Shown here piece by piece: positions 55,601 through 61,600 of a stretch of DNA of 64,000 bases. The stretch covers positions 104,961-168,960 of the forward strand of contig JAECUM010001777.1 of the NCBI GenBank assembly GCA_016617855.1, in the 5' to 3' direction. The notes beneath the pieces are model-generated. The model saw only the letters and a list, made by a program, of their open reading frames with translations, searched no databases and was not told the origin of the DNA. Every line of letters begins with the position of its first letter. The first letter of the stretch is position 1. A program made the translations under genes and the position numbers. This stretch comes from Megalonaias nervosa (Eukaryota > Mollusca > Bivalvia > Unionida > Unionidae).

Positions 55601-58600
55601 ATGCAAAATGAACAGCATAGGATCTGTTATGTCTGTACATGACTCGGAAATACTGATTTGCGTTGTTTTGCTGAATAATTTTCATTTCTTGACACCTTAA
55701 TCTGTGGATAAATCCAATGGGTCCTATTCTGTCAAAGAAAAATTATTTCATCTGGTATGAAGGAACCATAAAGTCTGCATAAAATGGTAAAACGTGAATG
55801 AATGTGATTTTGTGGTATGCCATGACAGACCTGGATCTATGCTGTTAGATAATACCCAAATGCTCTACTTAGACTAGTGTGGCTTACCTAAATGCTTGAC
55901 TTAGACTATAGTACAAGTCACATGAGTCATGTAGGCATCAACACAAACTATTTCAGTAATAGGTGTCACTTTTTGGAATTTGATTCTACATACCTTTAAG
56001 TGACAAGTATTCACTTCATTTGGATTCGTATACATCCATATTCCTTTGGAAGGTCATTATTTAGACGCTCTGAGAAGTGCTTACAGCAAAATCAATGTTA
56101 AAGTATGCATACATTTTTGGATGAAAAGAACCTAAAGGTGCGATTCAGTACAATCAGGACTGAATGTTGCACACTGTGATGTCATAATGAAAGCTACACA
56201 TATTGATAAACAAATTCATACTACCCTCGAATGCGACGATTCCACTCCTCGTGCTCATATTTTGACCCAAGTTTACTACATGGCCACCACTGTAAAGTCC
56301 ATAGCAATAGATAATTTTTGTCTGAAAGTTTCTTGGTGGCAGTTAATGTGCAGAGCATCCAACAATCAGGAATGAATAGACTTTGGTCAAAGACAATTAG
56401 TGTTAAATTTAAAAAGAACAATTTATATTTAATTTAAAATGAGTAAATGTGCATTCATGACCCATGTGACTTGTACTATAGTGCTGGCTTACCTAAATGC
56501 TTGACTTAGACTAATGCTGGCTTACCTAAATGCTTGACTTAGATTAATGCTGGCTTATCTAAATGTTTGACTTAGACTAGTGCTGGCTTACCTAAATGCT
56601 TGACTTAGGTTAATGCTGGCTTATCTAAATGCTTGACTTAAGACTAATGCTGGCTTACCTAAATGCTTGACTTAGACTAATGCTGGCTTACCTAAATGCT
56701 TGGCTTAGATTAATGCTGGCTTACCTAAATGCTTGACTTAGATTAATGCTGCCTTACCTAAATGCTTGACTTAGACTAATGCAGGCTTACCTAAATGCTT
56801 GACTTAGATTAATGCTGCCTTATCTAAATGCTTGACTTAGACTAGTGCTGGCTTACCTAAATGCTTGACTTAGATTAATGCTGGCTTATCTAAATGTTTG
56901 ACTTAGACTAGTGCTGGCTTACCTAAATGCTTGACTTAGGTTAATGCTGGCTTATCTAAATGCTTGACTTAGACTAATGCTGGCTTACCTAAATGCTTGA
57001 CTTAGACTAATGCTGGCTTACCTAAATGCTTGACTTAGATTAATGCTGGCTTACCTAAATGCTTGACTTAGATTAATGCTGCCTTACCTAAATGCTTGAC
57101 TTAGACTAGTGCTGGCTTACCTAAATGCTTGACTTAGGTTAATGCTGGCTTATCTAAATGCTTGACTTAAGACTAATGCTGGCTTACCTAAATGCTTGAC
57201 TCAGATTAATGCTGGCTTACTTAAATGATTGACTTAGACTAATGCAGGCTTACCTAAATGCTTGACTTAGATTAATGCTGCCTTACCTAAATGCTTGACT
57301 TAGACTAGTGCTGGCTTACCTAAATGCTTGACTTAGGTTAATGCTGGCTTATCTAAATGCTTGACTTAGACTAATGCTGGCTTACCTAAATGCTTGACTC
57401 AGATTAATGCTGGCTTACTTAAATGATTGACTTAGACTAATGCAGGCTTACCTAAATGCTTGACTTAGATTAATGCTGCCTTATCTAAATGCTTGACTTT
57501 GACTAGTGCTGGCTTACCTAAATGCTTGACTTAGATTAATGCTGGCTTATCTAAATGCTTTACTTAGACTAGTGCTGGTTTACCTAAATGCTTGACTTAG
57601 ATTAATGCTGCCTTATCTAAATGCTTGACTTAGACTAGTGCTGGCTTACCTAAATGCTTGACTTAGATTAATGCTCGCTTATCTAAATGCTTGACTTAGA
57701 CTAGTGCTGGCTTACCATAATGCTTGACTTAGATTAATGCTGGCTTATCTAAATGCTTGACTTAGACTAGTGCTGGCTTACCTAAATGCTTGACTTAGAT
57801 TAATTCTGGCTTATCTAAATGCTTGACTTAGACTAGTGCTGGCTTACCTAAATGCTTGACTTAGATTAATGCTGGCTTACCTAAATGATTGACTTAGACT
57901 AAAGCAGGCTTACCTAAATGCTTGACTTAGATTAATGCTGGCTTACCTAAATGCTTGACTTAGACTAGTGCTGGCTTCAAGATTCTCTGGATCTTTCTTT
58001 AATACTTCTTTAAAAACTTCTATAGCATTCTGAAAAGAGAACATGGATTGTGCAAGATAAATATCTATCTGCACTTTAATCTTCCAAATATAAAATATCA
58101 ATATCTATAGATGACAGTGATAGTTTAAAATTATATTAAAAATAATGTCTGTTTTTTTTAATTATTTTTTTTATATCAGTGAATATACAGGTTTTACATG
58201 GCTTTCCACAAGCTATTAAAGCATAGTTGGAACCATCATACCTTACATGCCAGACAGGTAACCTCCACCATGCCTTTATTTTGCCACCTTGCCTTAATTT
58301 CTCAATACCAACCCTTCAAGATGTACAATTTCAACTAAAAGAATCTAACAATTTAAAAATTCAATGAGTTTATTGACACACCTTTAGTTATTTACATACT
58401 AATTTCTTGGCTTCTTGTTTGTAAAATGACTTCCAGAACCAACTACAGTGTAACCCTGCTAAAGCTCACTTCGTTACAGAACGAATTCGGATATAACATG
58501 ACTGCAACATGGCTCCCAAAATATTTTGTATATTTGTTCATTAGTGAAAAAATGACTTTTCTTTTTTCAAAGTACAAAAACTAATGTGTAAAAAGTTAAT

Positions 58601-61600
58601 TATCATTTTGGGGAAGAGACAGTATTAGAATTCAGATATAACATGATCGTAGAGAGGCTCATGACATTCAACAATAATTTCAACAATTTCTTGAAGAAGT
58701 GCAAAGTTTTGTGCCAAAATAAACAAGAGTGTTATTTAATAATTTGGCAAGATGTGATCCATTCTTGAAGAAAAAATTGTTTCATGGTTGAATGTTTCTT
58801 GATATGATAAAAATGTTCTTTTTCTAACTTGTTAATATTTCAAATATGTCAGCAGTTGATTGCAGACTTTTCATCTTAGCTTAGTTTTGAAAGAAGTTAG
58901 CTCATTAAAAAACTGATTAATCTTATTACTTTTTAACTATGAATGACACAATCCAGTAAGTCTTTTCTGTTTTTCTACAATATTATTTGTGCAATTTTTG
59001 CTCAAAGAAAAGAGAATAATATAATCAATTTCAGTAACTGCTAATCATCAATGTTAATCTCACTACTAGAAGTTGTTACAATTATGGGGCCATAATATAT
59101 AAAACAAAATCCACCCCAAAACTCAAGCTGCCAACACATGCACATGGCTCTGTGGTTTTATCAATCATCATGCAGTCAACTGACCAGTGAGTACTATTCT
59201 GCATTTTCTATAAACATGACCCCATTGTTCCTTGACAATTATTCTTGCTGTAGTTGGTCAAACAATTAGGGGTCAAAGTGTTAATTAATGGCTATTTACA
59301 ATTGATAATGTGATTCAGAAATGAGAAACTTGAAGCCCCATGCAGGATTAAGGCCAGAGTTAAACAAATTCAATTAGCTTCAAAATTTAGTGTTCAAAAG
59401 TCAAACAAATAATGTGGTGGTCTAAAAATGCTCCTTCACCAAATATATAAATCAATTAATTTACCCATCATTTTATGGGAAAAGAACATCATCCATCATA
59501 AACACCAGTTGCAACAATTTATGGACCAAATTGTCAGCAGTTTTGGTCATTGCCACACACATGTAAAGCAACTCCCACATAATATCATCTTAATCCACTT
59601 TTATTTTCAGGCATCAAATCATTCAAACGTAAAAAGGAAACTTTCATTTCAGTGTCAACACTTGTTGGAACAAAACCATTTAAGTTATAGGGGTTGAGAG
59701 ATTGGGCTAATACAATTAAATGTTCTACTCCCTGCTGCTCTGTTGTGAAGCAAAGTCATAGTTATAAAACAAACGAGGCAATGAATACTGGGTTTTTATT
59801 ATATAATTTTTTCTCTATCCTTAAAGAATGACTTCACATTTTTTAAGGAATTCATTCTGAGCCCACACAATTGAATGGTTTATTCCCAAACTGGGTCCAT
59901 GCAGTTTACATGTATACACACCCAATGAAGTCTTGTTGCAAGAGCATTGCTAGGTCAATACCTCAGACCTTATTTTTTTGCTGAAATACATGTACTATTT
60001 ATGCCTACATATATATTTCTTTTTCAAAACTCTGTGTGTCTGAATAATGCTTTTTATAGTCAGTCAGAAATCAGACCCTTTGAACACATCCAGCAAATAT
60101 GAATGTTGTGAAAAAACCCACACCTGTTTAATAAATTTCCGTGAATGTAATAGCAAGAAATTAAATGGAACTGAATGGATTTAGCAAACGTGTTTTATTA
60201 CAGAAACTGTGCTTCTCTGTGCACATTTTTCATGTAATTTCTATTATGGATAAAAACTCATCATACTCACTTACATGTCAATTTCAACTGCAAACCTAAG
60301 TATATACTGTTTGTTAGGGGCAATCTACAGAACAAACAATACAAAACCTGATCTGCCAACAACATTATGTGATGGCAGATTAGGGTCTATGTTGTTTGCA
60401 GTTGGCCATGACTTTTAAGTATATACAGACATCTTTTGAAAGATTATTTTTTAAACATGGAAGATTAATATAAGCCAACAGATACATGTATCAATGCAGA
60501 TGTAACAAAAACCTAACCTGGAAGTAAAAATAAAGCAGAACAGAAATCAGTTAAATGCAAAAGAATTTTATGTTTTTTTCAAATTGTACAGCATGGCCTT
60601 TTTGATGCAAGTATCTTGATTAGTGTCATGATCAACCATCCAAAGTGTCTGAATGGCTGCTTTGGTTAAATATGCTAGTTTTAATTTTGAAAAAAAATAC
60701 ATTGTTCAGTTTGTCATTTCTTTTGAAGATAACAGGAATGGAGAAAACTAATCCTATCATATCTCATAAACTGATGAGGTTATATCTTATGAACTAATGA
60801 TAATATGCGCAAATATGAATATAGCTATGAATCATGAACAATTTTCAATATGAATCAAACAAGAAAATTATGTAAAAAAAATTAAATGATGCTTGCACAT
60901 GAACAAAAAAGCTCTCATCTTAACTCACCCGAACTTTTCCTCTATAATACTGGGCTAAACCAAGGTAAAATAGGCTAGGTAAATGATTTGGTCCTTCAGC
61001 ACTATCTAAAATTTCCTTGAAATCTTTCTCAGCATCTGCAAAATTCTGTAAATACAGAAAGAGATAATTAAAAGGTTTAGAATCAAGAAATTCAGCTTTT
61101 TAAACTTACCAAATTCAGACTTGAAAATTTCAGCTCTGTTGATGCTGTGCAAATTACCTCATCACAGTACATTTCCATTATATCAGGTTGATCATATCTG
61201 TCATAAACTTGACTTATGAAATGAATGTTTTACTGTTATGTAATCTTACATGGCCAACCTAAAGGGGTTTCCATGGGGATTCTGGGAAAAATTACTTTTG
61301 AAAATTAGTTTTACAAACTGACCATGACATAGTCATAAATATGAAAAGGTATAACTTCAATTTTACATATTACTGGCATATACATTGTTTGCACAGATCT
61401 TGTATTTTTGCAAACACTTTTGCCAAAATGGTTATTTTTCAACCATTTCAGATATTAAAGCTTTTGTCATTGTTCCTTTCCCCTAAAGAATGTCTTGCCA
61501 TTGACCCAACAATCAGGACACTAACAATAATTACTTTTCTCTCTGTTCAGATAACTGGTGAATAATGAAAATGATAAATTATCCCAAATACTCTCTAGAA

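Noticed and set aside
56479..57979. CRISPR array
   Set aside because: There are no unique spacers; the 33-bp units are contiguous and near-identical, the genome is eukaryotic, and the unit derives from the neighbouring exon-intron junction.
56479..57979. Coding tandem-repeat domain of TTC13
   Set aside because: The frame is a multiple of three but every unit contains TAA in exon c's frame, and the next exon joins in the right phase from the first donor only.
61110..61144. Missing TPR exon (INRAEIFKSEFG, resembling human QRAEILSPLGR)
   Set aside because: Good acceptor (CACAG) and donor (GTAAGTTT), but 35 nt would shift the frame between two phase 0 exons, and the similarity is too short.
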